DNA of 64,000 nt. It comes from Solen grandis (lineage: Eukaryota; Mollusca; Bivalvia; Adapedonta; Solenidae). The position numbers and the translations under genes are program-made. Numbering within the stretch: the stretch's first letter is position 1; each line of letters starts with the position of its first letter. This document shows, one piece after another, positions 13,385 to 25,257 of the stretch. A model generated the notes under the pieces. The model did not search any database, was not told the DNA's origin, and worked only from the letters and a program-made list of their open reading frames with translations. Where the stretch lies: the NCBI GenBank assembly GCA_021229015.1, contig CM037783.1:3750725-3814724 (forward strand), written 5' to 3'.

Positions 13385-14130
13385 GGGACTTATAACCCCG
13401 CATACTACTTTGTCACAGTATGGAAGTAGGTTCTAAATGTTGAAAGAACTATGGATTTAAGTAAATGGAGAAATTTTGAACAAGTCTCGTGAAAGACCAG
13501 TCAAAAATGAACCTTAAATTAATTTTCCTGTCACACAAAAGATAAATATGTCCAAAACATGGTTAAAATATCAAATTTTTACAATAATGGAAGTGTTTTT
13601 TCAGTAACAGTGACCTTGACCTTGATCCAACAGCTCTACAAAGCATTATCTTCATTTAAGCTATATATATTGTAAGCAGCCCTTTCCCTACAAAAAGTAT
13701 TTCTGACTAAATTTGAATATGACACTTGATAAAAAGTTAGTAAGTAAACTCAGGTTTGGGGAAAATCTATTTTCAGCATTTGCGACCTTGACCTATTAGA
13801 CGTACAAAGTGCATCCAAGATTTCTCTTTATACAAGTACCAGATTTGATAATGATATTTCATTCCTGACAAAAGTTATTACGAAAAGTCCATTTTGCAGA
13901 CAGTATGCAGTAACATAAGTCTATTTTAGTAATAGTGACCTTGACCCATCAACCAAACAACATATCAAAGCATCATCTTTAAATCTTTACACAAAGTATA
14001 CAGGTCTCATATTTGGTCAAGACATATCACTTACGACAAAAGCTATTTACAAATTCCTTTTGGGGGACAGACGGACAAGACCGGCCGATACACTGATTCT
14101 AGTATTCAACCTCACACATTCGTTTGCGAG
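13385..14130 (+). repeat. Interspersed repeat with ~160-bp core units
   Basis: The motif GTGACCTTGACC recurs near 13610, 13780 and 13935, each followed by a similar 150-160 bp segment. It ends close to GGGGACAGACGGACAAGACC and a weak CCTC...GAGG hairpin near 14107-14131. The arrangement resembles the Helentron-like elements elsewhere in the window, but I could not find convincing terminal inverted repeats. Confidence 0.5.
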
Positions 14131-16533
14131 GATATAATAAAAATAATTATAAATTATAAAAATAATAATTGCTGCATACTAGTCCCATTTTCTTAAAATA
14201 AGTTTAAAGGAAAACAATAATTGAGAATGATGCCAAAGTAAATCAACAATTTATCCTTAACTATTAGTAGTTCAATCATACACTTTCCGGGCATGTACTT
14301 TTGAATAGTACCATAAGACAACCGGAAGAACATATAAGCAGTGAAGTGTTGTATGTAAACAAATGGTGAAGTTATTTCCGGAGCTAATATACAAATTTAT
14401 TCAATCTTAACTGACAACAGCTGTTGACGAACTCACTACACTTGCTTTCACATGAACCATTTGCACCATGTAAACGCCCCACCCCCGAACGTATTTCAGT
14501 TATTTGAGAACGTTTGGACTACATGAGGCGAATTTAGAAGTTTCCCTGAATTTCAAAATTATAAGCGATTCTTAAGAACTCCAATCTTTTTTCTATTTTT
14601 CTACCATGTACAAAATAGATGGATCTATTTGCCAAAATTAAGCTCCTGTCACAAATTTAAGGTGAACTTATGTAGGAGAGAATCTATTGAGGCATATCTC
14701 CAGATGATAGACGCCTTCGCTCGCTTCGGTCTTCTATATATTGTCTGTAGAAAGTCAAATAGACCCTCCTATACATAGTGCAACTTCACTGAGACTACTC
14801 ACCGTAGACAAGTGGCCTGATATTTGCTTCTGGAAACTACCCTTGCGTGCTTAGTACCAGTACTAATTTAACGACCATGTCTGCCATGGAATAAATAGAT
14901 GTTTGTTACATTAACACTGTAAGGAGGACTAGGGACAATAACTTATCGGTCAATAAGGCATTTTTTTCTCGCAATGTAATGGGTGGTCAGTCGCGGTAAT
15001 CAGTTTGTTTAAATTTCAGATAGGGTGCTGATCAGAATTTCCAATTATGTCATTTTTGACAAATTGTTAATTCGATTGGAAAGGTTATTAAATTCAAGAA
15101 TTGCATTAAAATCAAATACGTTGTCATACCAATCATTCAAAGCGTTAGCTGTCAATAGTAAAACTAATCTGTTCTGCGGAAGTGTCCATTGACAGCGGAT
15201 TTCGGATCCGTGGGTTGTAGGTTCGAATCAAACCGAGGTTGAGATTCTTTCATGGCCTATCAGTAGGAAAGAACAATCATAACCAGGACCCGCGAAGAGA
15301 GCGTTTCCAAATTAAGAATAAATGTTCTAATTTAATTTATCAGTGTAAACAGGCTGTCGAGTTTCAGTGCAGCAATACACACTACCGGTATGCACCATCA
15401 CGGAAACTAAAGTTACTGCACCAAAACAACATGTGATATATTCACGATGCTTTATTCTAAAATAGCGGGAGGATAATTCTACAAACCAAATACTTTGAAT
15501 GAAAATGCAAGGAAAGTAAACAACATCTGTTCATGCGTCTCGTGTACACGAAAACCACGTGCAGCAGAAGTGTGGATGAACATATGAGCTGAGACTGTCA
15601 AAACAAGGACCACAATCCGACACTTCCGTGTTAAGTGATACACACAGTTTATGTAGCTGAACAGCGTGACAGAAAAGTAAAGGGAGGTTTACGAAACCAC
15701 TAAGGGATGACTGAAAATAGATCGAAGTCTATTGTACGAGAGATACATATAGACAGAGAGAGGGGGAGATTACTTTATTATCGTCTATAAAGAGAGAGAG
15801 AGAGAGAGAAAGGGGGGGGGGGGCATTTCCCCACACATAATATCTGATTTCGGCGTACATTATTTTCTAAACATGGCTGAGATATCGATGAATAATTTCA
15901 TTACGAAAGTTAATCAAAAAAAGTTAATTTGAAGACATACATATAATATAGATAATCATAGATATTTATATGTACTAGTCTATATAATATTCTAAGACGG
16001 TCATTGTATCATTTAATTATCTCAAATAACTCAAGTTATTAGGACATTATTATAAAGAAGAATGAAACTTTTTTCTGGTTAACTCATCAATTGTAATACG
16101 TATACGCTAAACTGAATTAAAAACTCTTAAAGTTTACTCACCAGATGTTATACTGATATATTTCAAATCTCCGTCTTAATCACAGATTGTGAGAACTGAA
16201 CTTGTCCGAATGTCGGTGTATTGATTGTATCTCTCTTCTCTCACGGGTCACGTGATTATGTCCCATAGACTTTGCCGTCACTGAGTCACGGATGCAAATC
16301 TCGATGTACCACGTGAAGAGGGCGAGAAATCGAATCTCACAACACTATTAGGCCAATAGTACGGAATCCAGTTAGGGACATCGCGATATCGCTTTTTATC
16401 CACTTACTGACCATATATGAAAAAAAACAACCAAAAAACGCATTACCTCGCATTTTTCATCAGTTGTTTCTTATTCAAGCAATTACTTAAAAGTCAAATG
16501 TAGGAAATATGAGTGAATGACAACCACAGGCAT
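14131..16533. other. Intergenic DNA with (GA)n(G)n tract
   Basis: A GA run then a G run lies at about 15790-15824. Around 15205-15235, GTGGGTTGTAGGTTCGAATC looks like a pol III box B and may be a worn tRNA-derived fragment. No gene recognised. Confidence 0.4.
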
Positions 16534-16780
16534 TCATTGGGTTACTCCGGTTTCGTGTAATCTTTGTAATTGTTTGGTGACTGTGTCTGCAGGATACACC
16601 TTATAGTGCTGCCTCAATGCAGTAACACGTCGCTGAGTTGCATGATATACCACATTACAGTGACACAAGGTCAACCACTTCTGCTGAGCTCTAAGCGACG
16701 TTGGAGTGTCGCAACTGGGGATCGAGCACATGGTTCCGGGTACAGGGCGGAAGTCTAACTACTCGGTCACCGGGACCTTT
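16534..16780 (-). repeat. tRNA-derived SINE, worn
   Basis: On the minus strand the sequence opens at 16780 with GGTCCCGGTGACCGAGTAG (box A-like). It passes through GTGCTCGATCCCC (box B-like) and continues about 170 bp into a unique body ending with CAATTACAAAGATTACACG. This is the layout of a SINE with a conserved central domain. I cannot say which of the known mollusc SINE superfamilies it belongs to. Confidence 0.5.
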
Positions 16781-16982
16781 ATATTTTAGCAATGTATGTA
16801 AGCCACCAACCTATCTGATCCGTCTTCTACTTATACTAGTATCTCATTAAAAATCTCTCTGCGGTGAATTTTAATTTAAACAAAGTTCATTTAAGCAACA
16901 TATATTAAGATCTAATTGCAGGTTTAAATAGTAGAGGAAGTGGCAGGTAGGTTAGATCTTATAAATGTTTTCCTGTGCCATT

Positions 16983-17026
<44 letters not shown>

Positions 17027-18700
17027 ATATGCTAACAATCCCTTCATGAGTTAAATCTCACTATGCACCATGTTTATCAAAAAAAAAGTAGAAGAAGAAG
17101 TAAACCTAAACAAATAAGCAATAATGAAAGATTACACGCAATCGGAGTCATCAAAGGAAAGTACAGACGCATATAGTCACATCTCACATATAAGTCTCAT
17201 TTTTTTTACTTTGATACAACTTTATACAGTTTATCTATTCGCCCAATGAATTGCTTGTATTTCTTCAAAATTTGAAAATAATCTGCATGAAATGAACCGT
17301 AGGGTCTTGGTATGGGTACACATTATGGGCGGAGCTAGTTGCAGCGGCGACTGCTTACATCATGTTTTGTTAACTCAGGTATGCCAAATACATATTAAAC
17401 AGATACCCCTGTAAAAGCCAGTGGAAAGCATTTCATTAAATATTGCAAACTTTAAAAAAAAAAAAAAAAAACTGTATGGTAAAATCACAAGAAGCTGTAA
17501 CCATATTATAAAATCATAATTATTACTGCAAGAAATTATTTTCCGTTTGATTTATTTTAAAAATTATTTTAAGTTCATCCAGTGTAGCAGTAAAACAACA
17601 TATTTTACATAGTTATCATCATGCAGGTACCTTTCTATAGTACATAAAACATTTTTATTTCTTGACTTGTTTAAATACATAAAGTATCATATTGATGGTA
17701 ATGTGATGTTCACATATCTTCAATAAAAAGGAAATATTTGAAAACTCGACTTTGCGAGAAATGGACAATTTGTTACCAGCTTTTTTGAGATTTCGACTAG
17801 TTGCCAATCTTTGTTTAATAGGTTTTTAAATATACACAGCAACACCGACTCGGAACCGTACTAAAACCGTCAATGGTTCCATTATGCGAGCGCTGTAATG
17901 TGTAACAAACTGCAAATATGTTATCGTACTTATTTTCACTTTGCTTGCGATAAATTCCATAAAATTTAAAATATAAACGGTATTACATAAGGGCGAATCA
18001 GATGCAGTCGTATATCAAATGAAAGAGTAAAAGGAAACTGTGAAAATCAAAGGTACCCGGTACGTTGCTTTGACCGAAAAAACTGCTCATGTTTTTCAAT
18101 GTACATTAACCACTCGAAAAATATCATTAAATTACATCTAAAAATAAATTTTAAAAAAAGGCAATTTGATAATATTAAAGGAGTGTTAGAGCACATTTCC
18201 TAAAAAGAAAATGGGCCGTTTTTCGGTCAAAGAAACGTTCGATTCTGGAAGTATTACCAAAACTGAGCATTTCCTTTATCATTCAATGGAATTCCTCATA
18301 CTTGCTTAAGGAACTGATATTGATGTGCAGTTGTGCATTAAGGTGATATAATTTGGATTACAGTAAATTTTCTTGAGTTATTACCCTTATGCACAAATGG
18401 CTAAAAATGGTTAATATTTTAGAGTTGGAAAGGAAAGGGATATCATATTCATAAATTAATTAATTAATTGTTTACGTTTAAGAAACATATCTAATGATTG
18501 GTTAAACAGAATACACATATCGAAAAAAGAGAAACATCTGCATACATTTGTATCTAAAAATATGCAATACATGTAAATGCTTAACTGCAAAGCTCACACT
18601 TTTGGACCTTATATTAATCGCCTAATCACACATATTTCAATCTGTTTTGCTTATGGTTTATTAAGGCTAAGCGTTATTTACTTGTATCCATTTGGGTCCT
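16781..18700. other. Intergenic DNA with (GA)n and A-tract
   Basis: (GA)n at about 16987-17023 and an A run at about 17454-17471. Nothing coding recognised. Confidence 0.45.
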
Positions 18701-18942
18701 TTAACCCTTTCCCTCATAGAGGACACCATGAAAAGACATATGCGAACAGCATAAAACCAGATCAGCCTGCGAGTAACTTGCAGGCTGATCAGGTTTTATG
18801 CTGTTCGCTGCTCCTCAGTGGTCTGGAAATGAGGATTTTGTAATTAAATTTGGTAAGGTTTAACTGTGGTTTTCTGCAGATCAGGCTTTATGTGGTACCT
18901 ATTGAGTGCGTCAAAATGAGTCTATATGAGTGAAAGGGTTAA
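18701..18942 (+). mobile_element. piggyBac-like MITE, copy 1
   Basis: A 234-bp element (18705-18938) has TTAA on both sides. Its ends are CCCTTTCCCTCATA and ATGAGTGAAAGGG in inverted orientation. The TTAA target duplication with ends starting CCC is the mark of piggyBac-type transposition. In the middle, arms reading GCGAACAGCATAAAACC and GATCAGCCTGC face their complement across a loop of about 10 nt, so a strong hairpin can form. No transposase is encoded. A second copy of exactly 234 bp lies inverted at 23259-23492. Confidence 0.8.
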
Positions 18943-19396
18943 GAAGATAAAATGAATTTCTATGAATGCCACTCTTTATTTTCAATCATTTTTACATGTT
19001 TGTTTTCAGACGCACACATTTTCAGATTGATGCGATGACAGTGTCTTTTATTTTGACCATATTTTCATGAATGTGAAGAACTTCATTTAATCATTTATCA
19101 AATTAAAACACAATGAGACCTTTTGACTGGCTATTCAGTCCTTGCTGTGGACATATGAAACAGAAAAGTTAGTTTCACTCTTAATGTGGTATTTTTTAAA
19201 TTCCTTTTAAATAATTTTGGCTTTATTTTGAATTCACGATATCGTCTTTAATGAGGATCCCCGAAAGTTGTACCCTTATTTTCTTGTAATTCTTGCATTC
19301 ATGACTACGATATACTAGGACATGGGTTGGTTACATTAACACACATTCACGGATGTCATATATTTTTTGTTTTGTTTTTTCAATTTTGAAATAATG

Positions 19397-19590
19397 TTTT
19401 GTTGGGTTTAACGTCCCATCGACAGTATTTCAGTCATTTGGAGACGATGTCCACTTGAGACAAGTGCTGTAACAGTAACAGTATAACAGTACCATTTTTA
19501 CGACTTTGGTATGTTGCGGCCGGGGATCGAACCCACGACCTCCCGCACCCGAGGCGGACGCACTTACCACTCAGTCACCGGCGACGGTAA
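19397..19590 (-). repeat. tRNA-derived SINE (same family as 1-292)
   Basis: Minus strand: box A near TGACTGAGTGGTAAGTGC, box B GGTTCGATCCC, then a tail reading CTGTCGATGGGACGTTAAAC near 19400. About 195 bp. Better preserved than the copy at the window start. Confidence 0.75.
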
Positions 19591-20756
19591 TTTCGAAATA
19601 ACATTTCGTTCATCGTTATCATTGTCCCTGTGCGTGGTCATCTCCTCAGATTTGCTAGTGGCAACGACACGTCGTTGTAACAAGTTGATTGTGCAATATG
19701 TAAGGTTTGTTCGAGTGCCAATGATCACTTAGCTAGGATTTATGTTAGGACTTACCTCTCTCTTAGCTCTTAGTCAAAATAACTGCCCTGGAAGCACAAG
19801 GGCTACTTTGTCCATAGCTGGAGGTCTAATCATAAGAGCTGGTGGGCCTGACATTTAACATATCTGGGGACAGACCAGCACAGTTCACTTTGAGAGTGGT
19901 GCTCAGTTGACGTGTGCCGCTACGAGAGGGCATTGTATGGGGCTTGACGATGGTGAAACTAAATATACTGGCAAGACTGGCTAGCTGACGGTGGAGTCTG
20001 AATGCTAGAGGTGACCTGCACACACCGGTACGTGGTGATTGTTTAAAATTTGTTCGTTAATCGGTGCTATTCAAGTACATAGTTCTTTTATTTATTATAA
20101 GGCATACATACACTTCATTTAAAGACCTTTTCGGGAGAAACCATTTTGCAGCTATTTCGCGCATGTTCTATCCGTTTGTTACCGAAATTTTCACTACGTT
20201 CACACTAATGAATAGATTCGAGATTTTCTCAAAACATTCAATGAATAAAATAAATTGATTATATTTTGAAGTCATCATTTATTTTCTCCATAATTATGCA
20301 TTAAAATATATTATGTGATTGGTATTAATTCATTATATTGGGTTTTATTATTATAACAGTTCCATTGCTGAAGTAGTCTGGAGTCTACCGACTGACAAAT
20401 TACCGTTTAAACTTAAAATAATGTACACCGAGATTATATGTGTTTTGATGAATATAGCAGCCATACTGGTATTTTGTTGTGCTGGAATTTAGTGTCGCTG
20501 TTTGGTATAGATAAACTTTCCATTTGCAACGGCGCAATAGACGTTTATGTATACCTACTTAAGCTAAAAGAAAACGGGAGAGCCGCTGCAGGTATCACCA
20601 TATTTGTGAAATTCATAATAATGCTCTTTTTTTCCGAAAAGGAGGGAGGGGATAATTAATATGATATGTCTTACAGAAATCAAGTAAGACGAGGTATGTT
20701 TTATAAATTTATTTTACTATCTATTAGTGCTAAAAAAAGTTCTCTAGATAATTTTT

Positions 20757-20790
<34 letters not shown>

Positions 20791-22761
20791 AAGAAAAAAA
20801 AACTGTTTAATAATTATGCACTTTATATATTAGTATCTTTGTCTTCCAGGTAAGTGTGTGATATGGCAAAACATATATTTCTAAGCCTCTTGTTTCTAAT
20901 GTCATCATTCAGAGTTCCATCTTTTTATGATTATTCTTTCTGATTCATTTTTTTAATGGTTACATTGACTTTTAGTTATTTTTTTTAATGAATACTTGTG
21001 ATAGAAATTAAAAAGTCGGTGCAAAAACAAGACAGGTAATCCCTATTTCTAATGCATAAATTTATTTCTCATACCCTATCGAAGAGATCTACAAATTTTT
21101 GTGAAACTTACTCTAGCATATGTCTTTAAAATATGTTTCCCAAATGAAATTCATTGCAAGGTTCAGTAATGTTGATATAAATCGACGGATTAAGCATTGA
21201 TAAAGCAAATTTATTTTTAAAAGATAAATGTTTATATGTGTATACAATCTAGAATCTGTAAATGATCAAAACATATACATCATGTAGCTGATTAATATTC
21301 ATGAAAAAATAAGTTTATAAAGTATATAAGGTAGTCATAATGGAACATATGCCATGGATCCGACGATGGGACGTGTGTAGTGTGGGGGATTCAGACATGT
21401 TAGAAAATATTCCACTTGTAATGGCAAGGATTGCAAGTGGTTTACCTATTCTTTAGTACCGAACATTTCTATAGAGGAACTGGATTTGTACCCTCAAATG
21501 ACAAAATATTAAGTAAAAAAAAACTATATTTATTTTATAAAATGACAAAAAGCATGTTAGGTCAACCTGATTACCTGAATTGCCATTTACCAGAATAAGT
21601 CGTCGATGTATCTCATTAATTTAAAATTTAAGAAATAGAGATAATGACGTGATGCCACAGTTCAGACAATCTCTGTCTTATATCTACACTAAGTCATTGG
21701 AATTCTTTAGATTTTCTACTCACTTAATCAAATCATAACAGCAGTCTTACCTAAAGAAGCGATAAAAAACAACAACTGAATAGTGAATACTCTTATAATG
21801 GCGAACGAAAATATAATATCAAGATGCCAACTAAAGCTATGATCAGAGTATGTATAAGGCAAGACCTTTCTTGTGTTTGAGCAGATCCTCACGTGAAAAT
21901 GTATTAATTACTTCTTTGAATGACCTTTGAATTGAAATTCTCGAGTACCTTTGCTACAATCGTTTCCACGATTTCCTACAATAAATATAAACTCGTGGTT
22001 CTTCACTGGTCAGAATCAACTTCTTACGAAGATAATAATTTTGTTTTTATTAAATGTGTACACACATACATGTATATACACAAAAGAAGAAAAAAAGCTT
22101 TACATTCATTGCACACAACTCTATTTCTTCCTTTTTCCGTATCATTTTCTACAAATCCCATATTTCAGCATCATCTATTCCTCCCTTTGTTTTTTTCCCA
22201 ATATATTGTTCATAAATAATCGATTGTTTATTATTTATTCATGTTGTACGTCATGTTGTGTAATATTGTCCGGGTTTTTGTAGCGTTGTACTTAATCACA
22301 TGCTTGTATGTAAAAACATCAATAGATATGTTTAAATTAATTATTAACTGCTCTTTTTATTTTTTTCTTGAAATTTATCATTACAATTTATATTTTAATT
22401 ACTTATGTTTTATGCTTATGTATGGTTGCATCTTTGGTTGACATAGTAGATCAACTAGTTTAGTTTATGAGCACTTCGAAAAATAGAATTTTTTTTTCTA
22501 ACGTTTTTACGGTTTTGTGTGTGTGTGTGTGTTTGTTGTTGTTTTTAAGAAACTCTACTTTGAACGCATAAAGGAAATGCTTACCCTATTTGATTATTTT
22601 ATCTTATTTTTCATTTATTTATCTATTTTCATTTTGTGTTTATTTGTGTGTGTGGGGAGGGGGTGACTTTATTAACTCTTTTTTCAGTGAGGGTGTAAAT
22701 TTAGCGTTCTTAGCCCAGATAATCGATTATGATAGGCCGATCGATAATAAGAATTTTTGTT
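19591..22761. other. Intergenic DNA upstream of FAM98
   Basis: Contains an A run (about 20758-20800) and short AT-rich open frames up to 110 codons, made mainly of Phe/Leu/Tyr/Ile codons, as expected by chance in T-rich DNA. No domain recognised. Confidence 0.45.
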
Positions 22762-22862
22762 GTTGTTGTTGTTGTGTTGGGTTCATTGTCTCACTGACAG
22801 TATTTCAGACATTTGAGGACTATACAGATATAGTGCTGCTACACTACAGTATCACGCACACC
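22762..22862 (-). repeat. SINE 3' fragment
   Basis: GTTGGGTTCATTGTCTCACT, then GACAGTATTTCAGACATTTG, matches the tail half of the SINE at 19397-19590. The tRNA-like head is missing. It sits about 60 bp upstream of the FAM98 promoter motifs. Confidence 0.55.
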
Positions 22863-22918
22863 ATTCTGGATCCCGTTTTTTTTTAAGGCGATCCCGGGAT
22901 TTTCCTCCATGCGATCTA

Positions 22919-22954
22919 TTGCGCATGCGTCTTCTGGTAGATAGTAACTTCCTG
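22919..22954 (+). promoter_or_regulatory. Candidate FAM98 promoter: NRF1-like and ETS-like sites
   Basis: TGCGCATGCGT at 22920-22930 matches the NRF1 palindrome, and ACTTCCTG at 22947-22954 matches an ETS core. They lie about 50-85 bp upstream of the FAM98 start codon, with no TATA box. NRF1 plus ETS sites near the start of a housekeeping gene is a common animal promoter type. The sites are read directly; their use is inferred. Confidence 0.45.
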
Positions 22955-22990
22955 TGATTTTGACAGCGTGAAAAGACCGGCGAAGTATTA

Positions 22991-23002
22991 ATGCTGTTTT
23001 AA
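22991..23002 (+). other. Three-codon upstream ORF before FAM98
   Basis: ATG CTG TTT TAA ends one base before the FAM98 ATG and is in a different frame. If it lies in the 5' UTR it could lower or control initiation. The main ATG has the better context (AAAATGG: A at -3, G at +4). Confidence 0.35.
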
Positions 23003-23003
23003 A

Positions 23004-23041
23004 ATGGAAAATGACATTTTAGACTCCTTGGAAGATATTGG
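23004..23041 (+). CDS. FAM98: FAM98 exon 1 (coding part)
   Basis: Encodes MENDILDSLEDIG, with the last glycine codon split. The donor is GG|GTATAA. The ATG has a good context and no upstream in-frame ATG is near. The peptide matches the family start (ESDILESLEDLGY in vertebrates). Too short to stand out as an open frame; found by matching phase with exon 2. Confidence 0.9.
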
Positions 23042-25222
23042 GTATAATCATTGATGTTTATTGATTATAAAATGCTAGTTGTCAAAGATCCCGAAAATAT
23101 GTTGTATTATATAAAATTAACTTACCTCTTTCTAACAGACCCTGTGTAACAATGCAATGTTGGCTTCTTTTGGTAATGGTAAACGTTAATGTCATTGCTT
23201 GTCGTTTTGCATTTTCATTTGATCATTATCCTTTCTCTGTTTTAGTACCTTCTATTAAGCCTTTCCCTCATATAGACTCATTTTGACGCACTCAATAGGT
23301 ACCACATAAAGCCTGATCTGCAGAAAACCACAGTTAAACCGTACCAAATTTAATTATAAAGTCCTCATTTCCAGACCACTGAGGAGCAGCGAACAGCATA
23401 AAACCTGATCAGCCAGCGAGTTACTCGCAGGCTGATCTGGTTTTATGTTGTTCGCATAGGTCTTTTCATGGTTTCCTCTATGAGGGAAAGGGTTAATGGA
23501 TTTATGAATTCGCTGCCACGTTTTTGTGGTACTTAATAAGCGATAAATTCAACTTTAATTATTTTTATGATTTCATACGTGCATATATCAATTGCATTGC
23601 AACTAGACTTACGAGACCAATGCTCGCACAGATAAAGATTTTTGTGATATTTACTAATAAATATATGTTTGATTACAATTATATGTTGTTTCTTGATGCT
23701 GTATATATTCTAGTTCATTACCATTTTTGAAGAATTTTCTGGAATTTGTTAAGGCCAACAACAGACGTGACAGAAAAAAACAACAACAACAAATGATGCT
23801 AAGATTCCAATGTAGCAGGCATAAATTCCTAAAACCTCTGTATTACAGCAACTCCTTGTAATAATTAAACATTTGATGTGTCTGTAAAGTGTTAGTAATG
23901 CCAATGTGTTTAAAATGGTCATTGATTGATGTTGACTCTGGCTATAAAAATGTTTTTACAAGTGCTTTCTGGGGCTGATACAACAGACATATTTTTTCTT
24001 TAAATTCTTTTTATTTTCAAGAGTTTAAATGTGTTTTATGGTATATTTAGTCACAAAATCTTGTTCACTTTGGCACCAAGTTACACTCTACCCACTACAT
24101 TAAATGTTCCACCAAAAATGTTAAGTCTTCAACAGTAAATTATATTTGCATAAGTTTAATTCTGTAAATAGGTAATTCTTTTGAACTATATATATACCTG
24201 CTTCATGTAAATTGATCAAGCTGAAAGTATGATGTTTGTTTCCAATACAATACCTGGGTCCCCTCACTTGTTTGTTTCTGTAATATACTGTTGGGCAAGC
24301 ATGGGTCTCCTCACTTCAACATTTCATAATATTAACAGTGATTAGGAAAGAATTTTTATCAATGGGACAATGGCCCTTTCTGAGGCAAAATCAATGTGAC
24401 AATTTCAAAACTAATGTGACATTTTCAAAATCAAATGTGACATTTTATGAAACGACTATAACTTACTTTTTTAAAGTGAGTCTAAAATGCATAATATTAA
24501 ACTCAAACCATGATACATAATGCAACGATTCCAATAATTTAACTTGACTTTCATTATTTAACTAGAAAAAAAATAAAATAAAAGTTTTGGTCACTGTCAA
24601 CTGATCTCTTTCAACTATTCTTAGTTAATTAATCATCTACTAGCCATATATTTTTTTCCCTCCAAGAAAAAAAAATTGAGTGAAGCTAGATGGTCAAATA
24701 TTTCTATTCCACACTTCAAAAAAAAGAAAAAGAAAAAGATTGCTGATGTCATAATGCAGCAGTTGTAAGACACAGCAGGTTATGTCCAAGTGTATTCCCT
24801 AATCCAAACACTCTAACAATCACCTAATAGAAACTATCTTTAAAGTTTTGACAAGCGGAATTTCAAAGAGGTAAGAAACCTCTATCAGCACAGTCAGCTA
24901 GAGATAAAAGGAAGCTTTCAACTTTTATTTACAAATGCATAAGTCCTACCGTAGTAGGAAACATTAGCAGCACAAAAACATATAGATATATACGAATAAA
25001 TGCAATGGAAAACGGCTGGTGGGATTATTGATTATACTGGAATCTATAATCTTTATATGTATTAAGCCTTCTCTCTCTCACTCTCTCTCTCTCTCTCTCT
25101 CTCATAGAGTCTCTCCTCGCTATTTCTATTTCTAAATTGCACATGAGCTTTTCTAACAGAGTATTTATCAGACATAATAACATTAACAATTTAAGTACAT
25201 GTATTATATATGCTCCCCCCCC

Positions 25223-25257
<35 letters not shown>

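Noticed and set aside
15205..15235. tRNA gene suggested by GGTTCGAATC
   Set aside because: Only a box-B-like word; no box A at the right distance and no cloverleaf.
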